This document shows, piece by piece, positions 29,801 to 38,728 of a stretch of DNA of 64,000 nucleotides (positions are counted from its first letter, which is position 1; the number at the start of each line of letters is the position of its first letter). A program made the translations under genes and the position numbers. Source of the DNA: an uncultured Pseudomonas sp. (GTDB taxonomy: Bacteria > Pseudomonadota > Gammaproteobacteria > Pseudomonadales > Pseudomonadaceae); contig NZ_CAJYVE010000038.1 in the NCBI RefSeq assembly GCF_913777995.1, positions 62,001-126,000 of the forward strand, in the 5' to 3' direction. The notes beneath the pieces were generated by a model, which saw only the letters and a program-made list of their open reading frames with translations, was not told the origin of the DNA and did not search any database.

Positions 29801-32024
29801 GCGACTGACCTCGATCTACCTCGACCGTCTGGTGAAAGATCTTGACATTTCAGCCGCATATCGCCTGATGCTGGAAACCCGATTTTCCCCCATGGATCCC
29901 GATTACGCGCAGCGCTTGCGCGATTATGCCGAGCAGGTTCCCCCGCTGGAGTTGTTGCGCTGTTACTCGCTGTACGTGGTCGGGCGTTTGAGTGAGACCG
30001 GCTACCGCTTCGTGGAAGCCATATTGAACATGCCTGAGGCACTCAGCCGGCAGGAGGTTCTGGGCCGTAGATTGGTATTCAGCCCATTGCAGTTGTTGGC
30101 CGCTCCTGGGATGCAGCCAGACCGGGTGCCGGGCGCATTTGTCATTGCGCCCACCGAGCCTCAGACAGGTCCCTGGCTACTGTATACGCTGTTCAACGCC
30201 GACTTCATCGTGCAGGAGTACAGCAGCAAGCAGGCTTTGCTGGACGACCTGCACACCAGCGAGTCTTTACAGGCTCTGATTCTCGAGCGTCTTGGCCCTT
30301 TCGGGCGACGCTTGTATGCCAATGGCGGCTTTCGTGAGCCACACGTGCCGTTCAGCGCCGAGTCGACTGGCGATGTACCTTGGCAGGCTCCTGGCCCGGT
30401 AACGTTGCTGATGGCGCCGGTACAGGGCAACGCATTGCGTACCTTGTTCGAAAGCACAGGCGAGGTGATGCGGTGGTGGTTCGGCCGGTTGAGTGTAACC
30501 AACGCCGAGGCCGAGCATGCCAAGACCCGTTTTCTTTGGACGCTGGGTGTGGAGCAAGTGCTAAGCCTCTTACCTGGGCGTCTCGGCGCTTTGCTAGGCG
30601 TTTGGCAAAGCCACGGGCTGTTCAAGGCCTCGGCACTCGATGCGCAGCAGGCTCAATGGGGCAAGGCGGCTGCCGAGATGCTCGCCGCGCTCAGCTTGCT
30701 GATCGCCGCTCGGAGGACTATCCACGAGACTCCGGTCGAATCCGAGCCCGAGTCCGAGCCCTCCGACAGCGAATCTGAAGCTGTTGCGGACGGGCCTCAT
30801 GTCCTCGGCTTTCCGGAGTTCTCGTGGAGCAACGACGGGATGACGCCGGAGCTTTGGGGGCGGCTGCGCCCGTTCCAGGTTCATGACGTCCTTCTCAATG
30901 AGCTCAGGCATGAAGAACTGCTGAATGTCTATGTAGATGATGAAGGTCGTTGCTTCGTGCCCTTGGCAGGGGCCACCTATCAGGCTGCCCGTGATGAGAA
31001 CGGTTGGTACATCTTGCGTGATGATGAGCGGGGCCCGCGTATCCTCGTTGACAATCAGCAGCAATGGCAAATCGATGTTCGCGGTGGATTGCGCGGCGGC
31101 GGTGGGGCATTGACGCGACTCAGCAATGGACTGATCCAAGTCGATGTCAACCATTCCATGATTGTTGAGGCGCGCGGCATGCCGGAAATACGTCAACGCT
31201 ACAGCAACCGCGCAATGGCCATCAGCGAGGCGCATGCGCAGGCGCGCAATTATCTGGAAACCTGTCTCGACAATCTGGCCTTTCGTGATGCCGCCGGGGC
31301 GCGTCATTCTTCCGTAGACGCCTGGGTGGCCGAGTTCTTTGGCACACCGCAGCCCGATGCAAGGTTATACGGTGAGTTGGAGCGAACTGTCAGGGTTCTC
31401 TACCAGGAATTGATGGACAGCTCGTTGTCGCCGTGGAACTCATCGCGCTACGTAGTGGGCACCCGGCGCTACAGCGGGGAGAACACGCTGGCCTTCACCT
31501 TTCCTCGTGAACCACAGAAATGCCTGTATCTCACTGAGCGTTTTTTCCTCGACCCCGTGTGTCGCCTCAAACCCAGCGTAAGGCGTATTGGGCAGTTCAA
31601 CGTCGGAACTCATTTTCGCGCGGCGGTGCTGCTGCACGAGCTCTCGCATCTTTACTGCGCCACCGAAGATATCGCCTATCTGGAGTCGCATATGCCGTTC
31701 GTAGATCTGCTCGACGACAACTCTACCTACCGAAGAGGTCTCAAGGCTGAGATGCTCGTGCATCAGAACGGCTTGTCGCACCGTACTCCGAGTGATCGTC
31801 TGTTCTATCGCCACAACGATGATGGCACCTGGCAGGACCTGGGGTCTGAAGACCCAAAGGTGCTGCGCAAGATTTTCGTCATAACCGGTAAAAAGACGCT
31901 CGCACAAGCCCGTTCCGAGTTCTACGCAAACGTTCAAGTGCGTACCGACGTGATGCTTGCCAACGCCGATACGGTGGCCTTGCTGGTCACTCAGCTGGGC
32001 CGCCGTCGGCTGGTGCCAGAATGA
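26847..32024 (+). CDS. Giant toxin-like protein with DUF6543-like module and C-terminal M35 (aspzincin) metalloprotease motif
   Basis: A 1725-residue protein with no signal peptide. The N-terminal 840 residues are helical and not recognised. A region at about 840-1175 resembles DUF6543, found in dermonecrotic-toxin-type Pseudomonas proteins (LGLDPDSI-like, then GAFVIAP and WLLYTLFNADFIVQEYSS). A hydrophobic helical stretch (about 1230-1290) is followed by a Glu/Ser/Pro linker (about 1297-1318), then a beta-rich segment ending GLRGGGG near 1416. The C-terminal domain carries HELSH at 1597-1601 and ATEDIAY at 1605-1611. This fits the aspzincin signature HExxH plus (G/A)TxDxxY, so H1597, H1601 and D1608 would bind zinc. 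There is no immunity-like gene beside it; the next gene is convergent, 6 bases away. G+C is locally lower than in its neighbours. A host-directed or insecticidal toxin is the inference. Confidence 0.8.
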   Translation: MTTLATPYFTEQALRQRFGQHLKEALGSGRITAAQQQWLQRLLLAMPGEGEPPLPRIDRLSSDTGLDLGAELDAAWIISDSLDAQAPLFLNTLLFGTEAFADRRQLDEAITLRFLRGRSAALELEHVEGDPFVQRSRRILDKEAMRLQALEERLDELPDLRAAMALKLQDELARQVGSANLDVFQHLLQIAIDDPAGTRVLGTQTLIDAACEPMVRAPSRWVFMDAQGWAVSDEESRAWEASLVAASTNLGLYFNRLLDSFWNTPRGNAVSAGEAVKNRLAEVFRRALIDARTERRLSELEFRRLRDLVFLRQNSHGQVWQVAALFIQPLFIKLSGIFVLEPSGTELPGLYLYSSCHGIRRFVSRQALEAYFRTDEGRAEMLLYSSLDEHAALRSTEIRGLRFDLVEDPLFQRQLESIIGLQQRSVQHVLGLPAIAFEHASVRLDDALDVRMPLDRRLFQLRGSLRWAGSHGSFDTRWVLNPRPLRADVVHTTELLNTQTWGGQMKLLALLIDRQAEVVEGVFDRMRQLLNRYLAVCTNVELDAADLWIKFAHTGNRPLLRWALERFSGCAPQKLPADTELLRGASEGPVEPVDQVSLALLEHVLEKVSADFVVFYEKGLRRLFSSPRRWLDTRLRLPAQSSQLRDCALRLDMGMAQRTNDLSDPSLAMVRQALDRPVDSLRHALGAERVEVCRVQLIGGREQPAVRLDETLVLRRESGAGGLVLWALCEGFSEHDSPAALERSLAEQMSYAEVRANWMSQLEFDDRHRLQQYLERPEAALRLELQLEPITGHFIQVMQTEALERQCRAAVRTLRRVQAWRAPAPIIRESIYPFELDESNRRLLDRVTATMQMILADARLPLWVRKASIHQLKELSRIVQRWYVACHSERSFLNDIPEPRAFAYGRLQARLEVDFPGVGLDPDSIMVTLTRYTPGLVGSGETPQSLPAATTQVRTSLTDYAIERFSAAQEGMISMTTSHGGHLDPRLTSIYLDRLVKDLDISAAYRLMLETRFSPMDPDYAQRLRDYAEQVPPLELLRCYSLYVVGRLSETGYRFVEAILNMPEALSRQEVLGRRLVFSPLQLLAAPGMQPDRVPGAFVIAPTEPQTGPWLLYTLFNADFIVQEYSSKQALLDDLHTSESLQALILERLGPFGRRLYANGGFREPHVPFSAESTGDVPWQAPGPVTLLMAPVQGNALRTLFESTGEVMRWWFGRLSVTNAEAEHAKTRFLWTLGVEQVLSLLPGRLGALLGVWQSHGLFKASALDAQQAQWGKAAAEMLAALSLLIAARRTIHETPVESEPESEPSDSESEAVADGPHVLGFPEFSWSNDGMTPELWGRLRPFQVHDVLLNELRHEELLNVYVDDEGRCFVPLAGATYQAARDENGWYILRDDERGPRILVDNQQQWQIDVRGGLRGGGGALTRLSNGLIQVDVNHSMIVEARGMPEIRQRYSNRAMAISEAHAQARNYLETCLDNLAFRDAAGARHSSVDAWVAEFFGTPQPDARLYGELERTVRVLYQELMDSSLSPWNSSRYVVGTRRYSGENTLAFTFPREPQKCLYLTERFFLDPVCRLKPSVRRIGQFNVGTHFRAAVLLHELSHLYCATEDIAYLESHMPFVDLLDDNSTYRRGLKAEMLVHQNGLSHRTPSDRLFYRHNDDGTWQDLGSEDPKVLRKIFVITGKKTLAQARSEFYANVQVRTDVMLANADTVALLVTQLGRRRLVPE

Positions 32025-32030
32025 TGGCGG

Positions 32031-33182
32031 CTACAGCGAGTAGTGGCGCAGCTCACGGGCGATCAGCAGGCGCTGGATCTCACTGGTGCCTTCGTAGATC
32101 TGGGTGATACGCGCATCCCGGTACAGCCGCTCCACCGGGTAGTCTTCCAGGTAACCGTAGCCGCCGTGGATCTGTACGGCGCTGGAGCACACCTGCTCGG
32201 CCATTTCCGAGGCGAACAGCTTGGCCTGCGATGCCTCGGACAGGCAGGGCAGGGCGGCGCTGCGCAGACGCGCCGCGTGCAGCACCAGCAGCCGTGCGGC
32301 GTTGATGCGCGTGTGCATGTCAGCCAGCAGGTTGGCGACGCTGGGGTGCTCGATGATCGGCTTGTCGAACTGCACCCGCTCGCGGGCGTAGGCCAGCGCG
32401 GCTTCGAAGGCGGCGCGGGCGATGCCCAGAGCCTGGGCCGCGATGCCGATACGTCCGCCCTCCAGGTTCGACAGGGCGATGGCCAGGCCCTTGCCGCGTT
32501 CACCCAGCAGGTTGGCGGCGGGGATGCGGCAGTCATCGAGGCTGATGGCGCAGGTGTCCGAAGCCTTGATGCCCATCTTGTGTTCGCGACGTTCGACCGT
32601 GAAGCCGGGGGTGTCGGTGGGCACCAGGAAGGCCGAAAGACCTTTCTTGCCCAGCTGCGGGTCGGTGACCGCGAAGACGATCGCCAGTTGCGCGCGCTGG
32701 CCATTGCTGACGAACTGCTTGGCGCCGTTGAGTACCCACTGGTCACCGTGCAGCTCGGCCCGCGTGCGCAGGTTGTGCGCTTCGGAGCCGGCATGGGGTT
32801 CGGTGAGGCAGAAGCAACCGATGGCCTGGCCGCTGGCCAGTCGCGCCAACCAGGTGTTCTTCTGCTGTTCGCTGCCGTAGTTGAGCAGCGGGCCGCAGCC
32901 CACCGAGCTGTGCACGCTCATCAAGGTGCCGGTGGCCGCGTCGGCGGCGGAAATCTCTTCCACGGCCAGGGCGTAGGCCACGTAGTCGAGGTACGAACCG
33001 CCCCATTGTTCGGGGACGATCATGCCCAGCAGGCCGAGTTCGCCCATGCGCGCCACCAGCGCGTCGTCAATCCAGCCTTCCTGCTCCCAGCGCCCGGCAT
33101 GCGGGGCGATTTCATGGCGGGCGAAATCCCGGGCCATGTCACGGATCATCACCTGTTCTTCGCTCAGTTCGATGTCGTGCAT
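32031..33182 (-). CDS. Acyl-CoA dehydrogenase (isobutyryl-/short branched-chain type)
   Basis: A 383-residue FAD enzyme introducing a trans-2 double bond in acyl-CoA. The signatures [13 protein letters not shown] (about 123-135) and the catalytic Glu364 in IYEGTSEIQ are present. The ATG at 33182 has GGAG upstream; the longer frame would run into the hydrolase gene. It lies one base from the stop of the HIBYL-CoA hydrolase gene, so the pair probably acts in valine degradation (isobutyryl-CoA to methacrylyl-CoA). Exact chain specificity cannot be read from sequence alone. Confidence 0.92.
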   Translation of the reverse strand: MHDIELSEEQVMIRDMARDFARHEIAPHAGRWEQEGWIDDALVARMGELGLLGMIVPEQWGGSYLDYVAYALAVEEISAADAATGTLMSVHSSVGCGPLLNYGSEQQKNTWLARLASGQAIGCFCLTEPHAGSEAHNLRTRAELHGDQWVLNGAKQFVSNGQRAQLAIVFAVTDPQLGKKGLSAFLVPTDTPGFTVERREHKMGIKASDTCAISLDDCRIPAANLLGERGKGLAIALSNLEGGRIGIAAQALGIARAAFEAALAYARERVQFDKPIIEHPSVANLLADMHTRINAARLLVLHAARLRSAALPCLSEASQAKLFASEMAEQVCSSAVQIHGGYGYLEDYPVERLYRDARITQIYEGTSEIQRLLIARELRHYSL

Positions 33183-33183
33183 A

Positions 33184-34278
33184 TCAACTCTCCTGGCGGG
33201 TGAAGAAACGCTGCACATCCTCTTGGCTGACGCCTGCGGCCTTGCTGTGCTTCCAGCGCGGGCGTTTGTCCTTGTCGATGATCAGGGCGCGCACGCCTTC
33301 GATCAGGTCGCCCTGCTCGAACCATTGGCGGTCCAGCTGCAATTCCATGGCGAAGCATTCCGGCAGCGACAGGTGTCGGCCACGACGCAGCAGTTCCAGG
33401 GTCACCGCCATGGCCAGGGGCGAGCGGTTGTGCATCGCGGCAGCGGTATCCAGCGCCCATTCGCGGCTGTCGGCCACCGAGACCTGCTGCAGCTGTTCAA
33501 GGATGCTCGGCACATCCGGCAGGGAAAAGAAGTGATCGATGGCTGGGCGCAGGGCCTGCAGCGGTGGCTCTGGCAGGCACTGGCTGCCCAGGCGCGCCAT
33601 CACACCCTGCAGGTCCTTGAGCGGGGTGATCTTCCATTTCAGGTGGTCGAGCATGTGGTCCAGGCGGGGCAGGGCCTGGCTGGGCATGTGCCAGTCGGCC
33701 AGCCCGCAGTACAAGGCGTCGGCGGCGCCGATACGGTTGCCGGTCACGCCCAGGTAGATGCCCAGCTCGCCGGGCAGGCGCGACAGGAAGTAACTGGCGC
33801 CGACATCGGGGAAATAGCCGATGGCCACTTCCGGCATGCCCAGCGAACTGCGCTCGGTGACCACCCGCAGGTCGGCGCTCTGCACCAGGCCCATGCCACC
33901 GCCCAGCACCAGGCCGTCCATCAGCGCGAGGATCGGCTTGCGGTAGTCGTGGATGGTCTGGTCGAGGGCGTATTCCTCTTCGAAGAAGCGCAGGTGCAGG
34001 CCCTGGCCGGCGCGATAGCTGTCGTACAGGGCGCGGATGTCACCGCCGGCACAAAATGCCTTGTCGCCGGCACCGCGCAGTACCACGGCATAGATGTCGT
34101 CGTCTTCGGCCCAGGCGTCGAGCTGCCATTGCAGGTGGCGGACCATGTCCAGGTCCAGGGCATTGAGCCCGGCGGGGCGGTTGAGGATCAGGTGGCCGAT
34201 GTGGTTGCGCACGTCGCTGAGAATGGCTTTGTCGCCGCTTTGCTTAGCCTGGCGCTGGAGTGAAGCCGATGAACTCAT
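33184..34278 (-). CDS. Enoyl-CoA hydratase/isomerase family, probable 3-hydroxyisobutyryl-CoA hydrolase
   Basis: A 364-residue crotonase-fold protein. It has the oxyanion-hole pattern [13 protein letters not shown] (about 70-82) and the second hole [21 protein letters not shown] (about 118-138). Length and the C-terminal extension fit 3-hydroxyisobutyryl-CoA hydrolases rather than 260-residue hydratases. The ATG at 34278 has AAGGAG upstream. It is the first gene of a two-gene operon with the acyl-CoA dehydrogenase, consistent with valine catabolism. Confidence 0.88.
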   Translation of the reverse strand: MSSSASLQRQAKQSGDKAILSDVRNHIGHLILNRPAGLNALDLDMVRHLQWQLDAWAEDDDIYAVVLRGAGDKAFCAGGDIRALYDSYRAGQGLHLRFFEEEYALDQTIHDYRKPILALMDGLVLGGGMGLVQSADLRVVTERSSLGMPEVAIGYFPDVGASYFLSRLPGELGIYLGVTGNRIGAADALYCGLADWHMPSQALPRLDHMLDHLKWKITPLKDLQGVMARLGSQCLPEPPLQALRPAIDHFFSLPDVPSILEQLQQVSVADSREWALDTAAAMHNRSPLAMAVTLELLRRGRHLSLPECFAMELQLDRQWFEQGDLIEGVRALIIDKDKRPRWKHSKAAGVSQEDVQRFFTRQES

Positions 34279-34494
34279 TTCGAACTCCTTGTCGTTTTTG
34301 TCCGGCGGCCGGCCTGGCCAAGGTTCCGCCACTTCCCAAGAGCATAGCCTTTTGCTGCGAGGCGGCTCTGGAGCTTTACCGTCCTTTGCGCTTCACTGGC
34401 GATGTTGCCGGTTAATTGCGGGGCGCACTGAGCATTCCGGCGACCGCCAATGTCACACAAGGGACTTTCAAGGCCTGCTCATGAACCTGCATCC

Positions 34495-36159
34495 ATGACC
34501 GACAAGTACGCCCCGCGCCAGTGGCAGCCCCATGAGCGCCCGACCATGCCGGGTTCGCCCTCCACGCCCCTGCATCCGACACCCAAGCGCCTGGCCTTTG
34601 CCCTGGTCGGGGTGATCGTGGCCCTGACCGGTGGCCTGGGCAATGCCCTGGTGGTCGCCAACCTGCCGTATCTGCAAGGTGCTCTGGGCGCCACCACAGA
34701 GGACATCGCCTGGCTGCCGGCCGCGTACGTGATGACCAACGTTTCGATGAACCTGCTGCTGGTGAAGTTCCGCCAGCAGTATGGATTGAGGGCTTTCACC
34801 GAGCTGTTCCTGGTGCTTTACGCGCTGGTGACCCTGGCCCACCTTTTCGTCAACGATATCGACTCCGCCGTGGCCGTGCGTGCGGCCCACGGCATGGTCG
34901 GCGCGGCGCTGAGCACCCTGGGCCTGTACTACATGATCCAGGCCTTTCCACAGAAGTGGCGGCTCAAGGCCCTGGTACTGGGGCTGGGCACCGCGCAACT
35001 GGCCACGCCGCTGGCGCGGCTGATTTCCGAAGACCTCTTGCAGATCGCCGAATGGCGCGGGCTGTACCTGTTCGAACTGGGCATGGCGATGCTCTCGCTG
35101 GGCTGCGTGCTGATGCTCAAGCTGCCGCCGGGCGACCGCTTCAAGGCCTTCGAGAAGCTCGACTTCCTGACCTTCGGCCTGCTGGCCAGCGGCTTTGCCT
35201 TGTTGTGTGCGGTGCTGTCACTGGGGCGCATCGAATGGTGGCTGGAAGAGCCCTGGATCGGCATCGCCTCGGCGGCCTCCATCGCGCTGATCTGCGCGGG
35301 GCTGGCCATCGAGCACAACCGCCGCAACCCTTTGCTGATCACCCGCTGGCTGGGCAGCGGGGCGATCCTGCGCCTGGGACTGGCGGTGATTCTGTTCCGG
35401 GTGGTGCTGTCCGAACAATCGGTGGGCGCGGTGGCGTTCTTGCAGGCGCTGAACCTGGGCAGCGAGCAGTTGCACAGCCTGTACCTGGTGATGCTGCTCG
35501 GCAGCATCGCAGGCCTGCTGGTCAGTGCCCTGACCATCGACCCGGCGCACCTGATCAAGCCGCTGCTGATTTCCCTGGCGATGATGGCCGCAGGCGCCTG
35601 GATGGACAGCGGCTCGACCTACCAGACCCGTCCGGAAAACATGTACCTCAGCCAGTTTCTGCTGGCCTTCGGTGGCACCTTCTTCCTTGGCCCGACGCTG
35701 GTGCTGGGCATCAGCGGCGTATTGGCCAACCCGCGCAACATGGTCAGCTTCTCGGTGCTGTTCGGCATCACCCAGAACATTGGTGGGCTGATCGGTTCGG
35801 CGGCGCTGGGCACCTTCCAGATCGTGCGCGAGAAGTTTCACTCCAGCCAGCTCATGGAGCACATCACCGCCTTCGACCCGCTGGTGCAGGCCCGCCTGCA
35901 GAGTGCTGCAGCGGCCTATGGCGGGGTGATCGCCGACCCCGCCGCACGCACCGCCCAGGGCATGCGCGCCCTGGCCAGCACCGCCACCCGCGAGGCCAAT
36001 GTGCTGGCCTATAACGACGTGTTCATGCTCATCGCCCTGATCGCCGTGCTGACCATGCTATGGATCACCCTGCGGATGATCTGGCTGAAGATGACCACCG
36101 AGCCCACCCAGCCGCTGTCTGCGGCCTCCCCATCCACCAGCAGTGCGCAGACTCGATGA
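34495..36159 (+). CDS. MFS efflux transporter, DHA2 (EmrB-like) family
   Basis: An inner-membrane drug:proton antiporter-like protein of about 554 residues with some 14 hydrophobic segments. The first is FALVGVIVALTGGLGNALVV, and the motif region ATTEDIAWLPAAYVM follows, typical of DHA2 members. In-frame starts exist at 34450, 34495 and 34546; none has a strong ribosome site, and 34495 is a compromise. The stop overlaps the HlyD-family start by 4 bases (ATGA), so the two make an EmrAB-type pump. The exported compound is unknown. Confidence 0.87.
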   Translation: MTDKYAPRQWQPHERPTMPGSPSTPLHPTPKRLAFALVGVIVALTGGLGNALVVANLPYLQGALGATTEDIAWLPAAYVMTNVSMNLLLVKFRQQYGLRAFTELFLVLYALVTLAHLFVNDIDSAVAVRAAHGMVGAALSTLGLYYMIQAFPQKWRLKALVLGLGTAQLATPLARLISEDLLQIAEWRGLYLFELGMAMLSLGCVLMLKLPPGDRFKAFEKLDFLTFGLLASGFALLCAVLSLGRIEWWLEEPWIGIASAASIALICAGLAIEHNRRNPLLITRWLGSGAILRLGLAVILFRVVLSEQSVGAVAFLQALNLGSEQLHSLYLVMLLGSIAGLLVSALTIDPAHLIKPLLISLAMMAAGAWMDSGSTYQTRPENMYLSQFLLAFGGTFFLGPTLVLGISGVLANPRNMVSFSVLFGITQNIGGLIGSAALGTFQIVREKFHSSQLMEHITAFDPLVQARLQSAAAAYGGVIADPAARTAQGMRALASTATREANVLAYNDVFMLIALIAVLTMLWITLRMIWLKMTTEPTQPLSAASPSTSSAQTR

Positions 36160-37319
36160 ACGACACCACCCGTAAAGATTCCACCGATGCGGCCCCGGTC
36201 GCCAGCAACCCGCCGCCGGCGCCGCTCACCTCGCCGGCCACCAGCAAGCCACGGCCGCTGCGCGCCCGGGTGATTTCCACCACGCTGTTCGCCTTGATCG
36301 CCCTGGGCGGCATTCTCATCGTGCTCTACGCCTGGCAACTGCCGCCGTTCACCAGCCCCATCCAGAGTACCGAGAATGCCCAGGTGCATGGCCAGACCAC
36401 GCTGATCGGCCCGCAACTGAGCGGCTACGTGCATGAGGTCACGGTGCAGGACTTCGCGCATGTGAAGGCCGGGCAACTGCTGGTGCGCCTGGACGACCGC
36501 ATTTACCGTCAGCGCCTGGAGCAGGCCGAGGCGCAACTGGGCGTGCAGCAGGCGGCCCTGGCCAACAACCTGCAGCAGCGGCGCAGTGCCGAGGCGACCA
36601 TCGCCCAGCGCCAGGCCGCCTTGCAGAGCAGTTCGGCACAGGTGCGCAAGAGCGCGGCCGACCTCAAGCGCAACCAGGCGCTGGTCACCGACGGCTCGGT
36701 GTCGCGCAGCGAGCTGGACGTCGCCCGCGCGGCCGACGCCCAGGCCCAGGCCGCCGAAGCCGAGGCGCGTGCCGCCTTGCAGATCGCCAGGGAAGACCTG
36801 CAGACGGTGATCGTCAACCGTGACTCGCTGCAGGCCCAGGTGGAGAACGCCAAAGCCGCGGTGGAGCTGGCGCGTATCGACCTGGACAACACCCGCATCA
36901 CCGCGCCACGCGACGGGCAGTTGGGGCAGATCGGCGTGCGCCTGGGTGCCTACGTCAATTCCGGTGCCCAGCTCATGGCCCTGGTTCCCGATAACCTGTG
37001 GATCATCGCCAACCTGAAGGAAACCCAGATGGCCCAGGTGCGCCTTGGCCAGCCGGTGAGCTTCAGCGTCGATGCCCTGGACCACCAGAAGCTCAATGGT
37101 CGGGTCGAGCGCATCTCGCCGGCCACCGGTTCGGAGTTCAGCCTGTTGCCGGCCGACAACGCCACCGGCAACTTCGTCAAGATCGCCCAGCGCATCCCGG
37201 TACGCATCAGCGTCGACCCCGACCAGCCGCTGGCCGCGCGGCTGCGGCCAGGGATGTCGGTGGTGGTGAGCATCGACACCTCGGTGGACACCGAGCACCA
37301 GGCCAACGCCGTCGATTGA
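36156..37319 (+). CDS. HlyD-family membrane fusion protein (EmrA-like)
   Basis: A 387-residue periplasmic adaptor with one N-terminal membrane helix (about residues 40-62, ALIALGGILIVLYAW). A lipoyl-like beta domain flanks a long alpha-helical hairpin (about 105-215), and a beta-barrel follows. The motif STENAQVHGQTTLIGPQLSGYV is the classic EmrA/HlyD entry strand. It would connect the MFS transporter to an outer-membrane channel, which is not encoded nearby. The ATGA overlap with the MFS gene sets the start. Confidence 0.93.
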   Translation: MNDTTRKDSTDAAPVASNPPPAPLTSPATSKPRPLRARVISTTLFALIALGGILIVLYAWQLPPFTSPIQSTENAQVHGQTTLIGPQLSGYVHEVTVQDFAHVKAGQLLVRLDDRIYRQRLEQAEAQLGVQQAALANNLQQRRSAEATIAQRQAALQSSSAQVRKSAADLKRNQALVTDGSVSRSELDVARAADAQAQAAEAEARAALQIAREDLQTVIVNRDSLQAQVENAKAAVELARIDLDNTRITAPRDGQLGQIGVRLGAYVNSGAQLMALVPDNLWIIANLKETQMAQVRLGQPVSFSVDALDHQKLNGRVERISPATGSEFSLLPADNATGNFVKIAQRIPVRISVDPDQPLAARLRPGMSVVVSIDTSVDTEHQANAVD

Positions 37320-37335
37320 GTCCGCGGCCGGCAGC

Positions 37336-37351
37336 TGGCCCACCCCTTGCA
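37336..37351 (+). promoter_or_regulatory. Putative sigma-54 promoter before the arginase-fold/SMR operon
   Basis: TGGCCCA-CCCC-TTGCA, with the GG and GC doublets separated by exactly 10 bases as RpoN requires. The -12 block TTGCA is perfect, and the -24 block has two mismatches to TGGCACG. The predicted transcript start is near 37362, about 73 bases before the TTG start. An 8-bp inverted repeat (TTCACCCC 37352-37359, GGGGTGAA 37411-37418) lies just after it. Confidence 0.6.
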
Positions 37352-37434
37352 TTCACCCCTTTCAGGCCCGCCCGGCCGCCTCGTACATCCAGTACCGGCG
37401 GTGTCAGGGCGGGGTGAACAGGTGAATTCGCGCC

Positions 37435-38355
37435 TTGAACATCCTCGACCTCGACCACAGCCTTACCGCCCAGGAACCCATCGCCCGGCGCCTGGCCGAA
37501 GGCCGCGCCACGCATATCGACCTGCTCGACCTCGGGCCGCAGCTGCGGCTGTGGACCACCGAAGCCCGCTACCGGGCGTTCAGCCAGCGCCTGCAGCAGG
37601 GCAGCCGCCCCAGGGGGCGCCGGCCGCAGATCTATTTCGTCGGCTCCGGCGATTACCACCACCTGACCCCGGCGTTTCTCGCCGGGCTGACCGAGCCGGT
37701 CAGCCTGATCCACTTCGACAACCACCCCGACTGGGTACGCCTGGCGCCGCGCCGGCATTGCGGCTCGTGGGTCAACCGGGCGTTGCAGTTGCCGCTGGTT
37801 CGCCGCGTGATCACCCTCGGGCCGTGCAGCGACGACCTGCATAACCCGCAGTTGCGGGGGGCCAACTTCGCCGCCCTGCGCAGCGGGCAGCTGCAGCTGT
37901 TCCCCTGGCAGCACGCGCCGTCGCGGGTCTGGGGGCATGTGGGCGACGGCCCTGGCCACCAGCAGCGCGGCCACTACCTGCACTGGACCAACCTGGCCGA
38001 GCTGGACTGGTCGCGCTTCCTGGCCCAACTGGCGGCGACGCTGCCCACCGAAGCGGTGTGGATCACCATCGACAAGGACGTGCTGGCCAGCGAGGACGCC
38101 GCCACCAACTGGGACCAGGGCGGCATGCGCCTGACCCACCTGCTCGACGCGTTGCGCCTGATGGCCACGCGCAAGCGGGTGCTGGGTATCGACGTATGCG
38201 GCGAGTTTTCCGCACCGCTGCACCGCAACCCGTTCAAACGCTGGGAGGCGCGCAGCGACCAGCCGCCCGCCGAACGCTGGAGCGCTGCGGATATCCAGCG
38301 CAATGCGCAGACCAACGCGGCCTTGCTGGCGCTGTTCGACGAGGTGTTCCCATGA
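37435..38355 (+). CDS. Arginase/ureohydrolase-fold protein (UPF0489-like)
   Basis: A 306-residue protein with metal-site motifs of the arginase-agmatinase-deacetylase fold: GSGDYHHL (about 69-76), IHFDNHPDW (about 89-97), TIDKDVL (about 209-215) and GIDVCGEFS near 250. The second and third motifs align with DxHxD and DxD of ureohydrolases, but the pattern is atypical, so substrate is unknown. The start is TTG at 37435, with AGGTGA 9 bases upstream. The stop overlaps the first SMR-like gene by 4 bases. Hydrolysis of a guanidino compound or amide is inference. Confidence 0.72.
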   Translation: MNILDLDHSLTAQEPIARRLAEGRATHIDLLDLGPQLRLWTTEARYRAFSQRLQQGSRPRGRRPQIYFVGSGDYHHLTPAFLAGLTEPVSLIHFDNHPDWVRLAPRRHCGSWVNRALQLPLVRRVITLGPCSDDLHNPQLRGANFAALRSGQLQLFPWQHAPSRVWGHVGDGPGHQQRGHYLHWTNLAELDWSRFLAQLAATLPTEAVWITIDKDVLASEDAATNWDQGGMRLTHLLDALRLMATRKRVLGIDVCGEFSAPLHRNPFKRWEARSDQPPAERWSAADIQRNAQTNAALLALFDEVFP

Positions 38356-38726
38356 GTCCCTCGGTGATTGCGCTGATCGCGCTGTCCATCGGTCTCGATG
38401 TCGCCGGACAGATCGCCTTCAAGCTGGGTCTGGACCGCCTGCCGGAAATGGACGGCGGCTTTCGCCTGGCCGGCTTCTGGTGGCAGCTGCTGGGCGCGCC
38501 GTTGCTGTGGGCCGGCATCCTGGCCTATGCCCTGGAGTTCCTGGTGTGGCTGGCGGTGCTGTCGCTGGCCCCCTTGAGCCTGGCTTTTCCTGCCGCCAGC
38601 CTGGCCTATTGCGGGGTGGTGCTGGCTGGTCGCCTGATACTCGGCGAAGCGGTGAGTCGCCGCCGCTGGCTGGGTACGCTGATCATTACCGGTGGCGTCA
38701 TGCTGGTCATCGCCAGCGGAGGTTGA
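38352..38726 (+). CDS. SMR/DMT-like small membrane transporter subunit, Asp variant
   Basis: A 124-residue protein with four predicted membrane helices. Its first helix reads LDVAGQIAFK, which aligns with AEVIGTTLMK of EmrE; the essential Glu14 position holds Asp. It overlaps the arginase-fold gene (ATGA) and is followed after 2 bases by a second, dissimilar subunit. Paired small transporters (as in MdtIJ or ArnEF) act as heterodimers, so this pair probably exports or flips one amine-type substrate. Confidence 0.8.
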   Translation: MSPSVIALIALSIGLDVAGQIAFKLGLDRLPEMDGGFRLAGFWWQLLGAPLLWAGILAYALEFLVWLAVLSLAPLSLAFPAASLAYCGVVLAGRLILGEAVSRRRWLGTLIITGGVMLVIASGG

Positions 38727-38728
38727 AC

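Noticed and set aside
32025..32030. Search for an immunity gene after the toxin
   Set aside because: Only 6 bases separate the toxin stop from the convergent acyl-CoA dehydrogenase, so no immunity gene can fit there, and upstream the nearest gene is the well-explained chrR.
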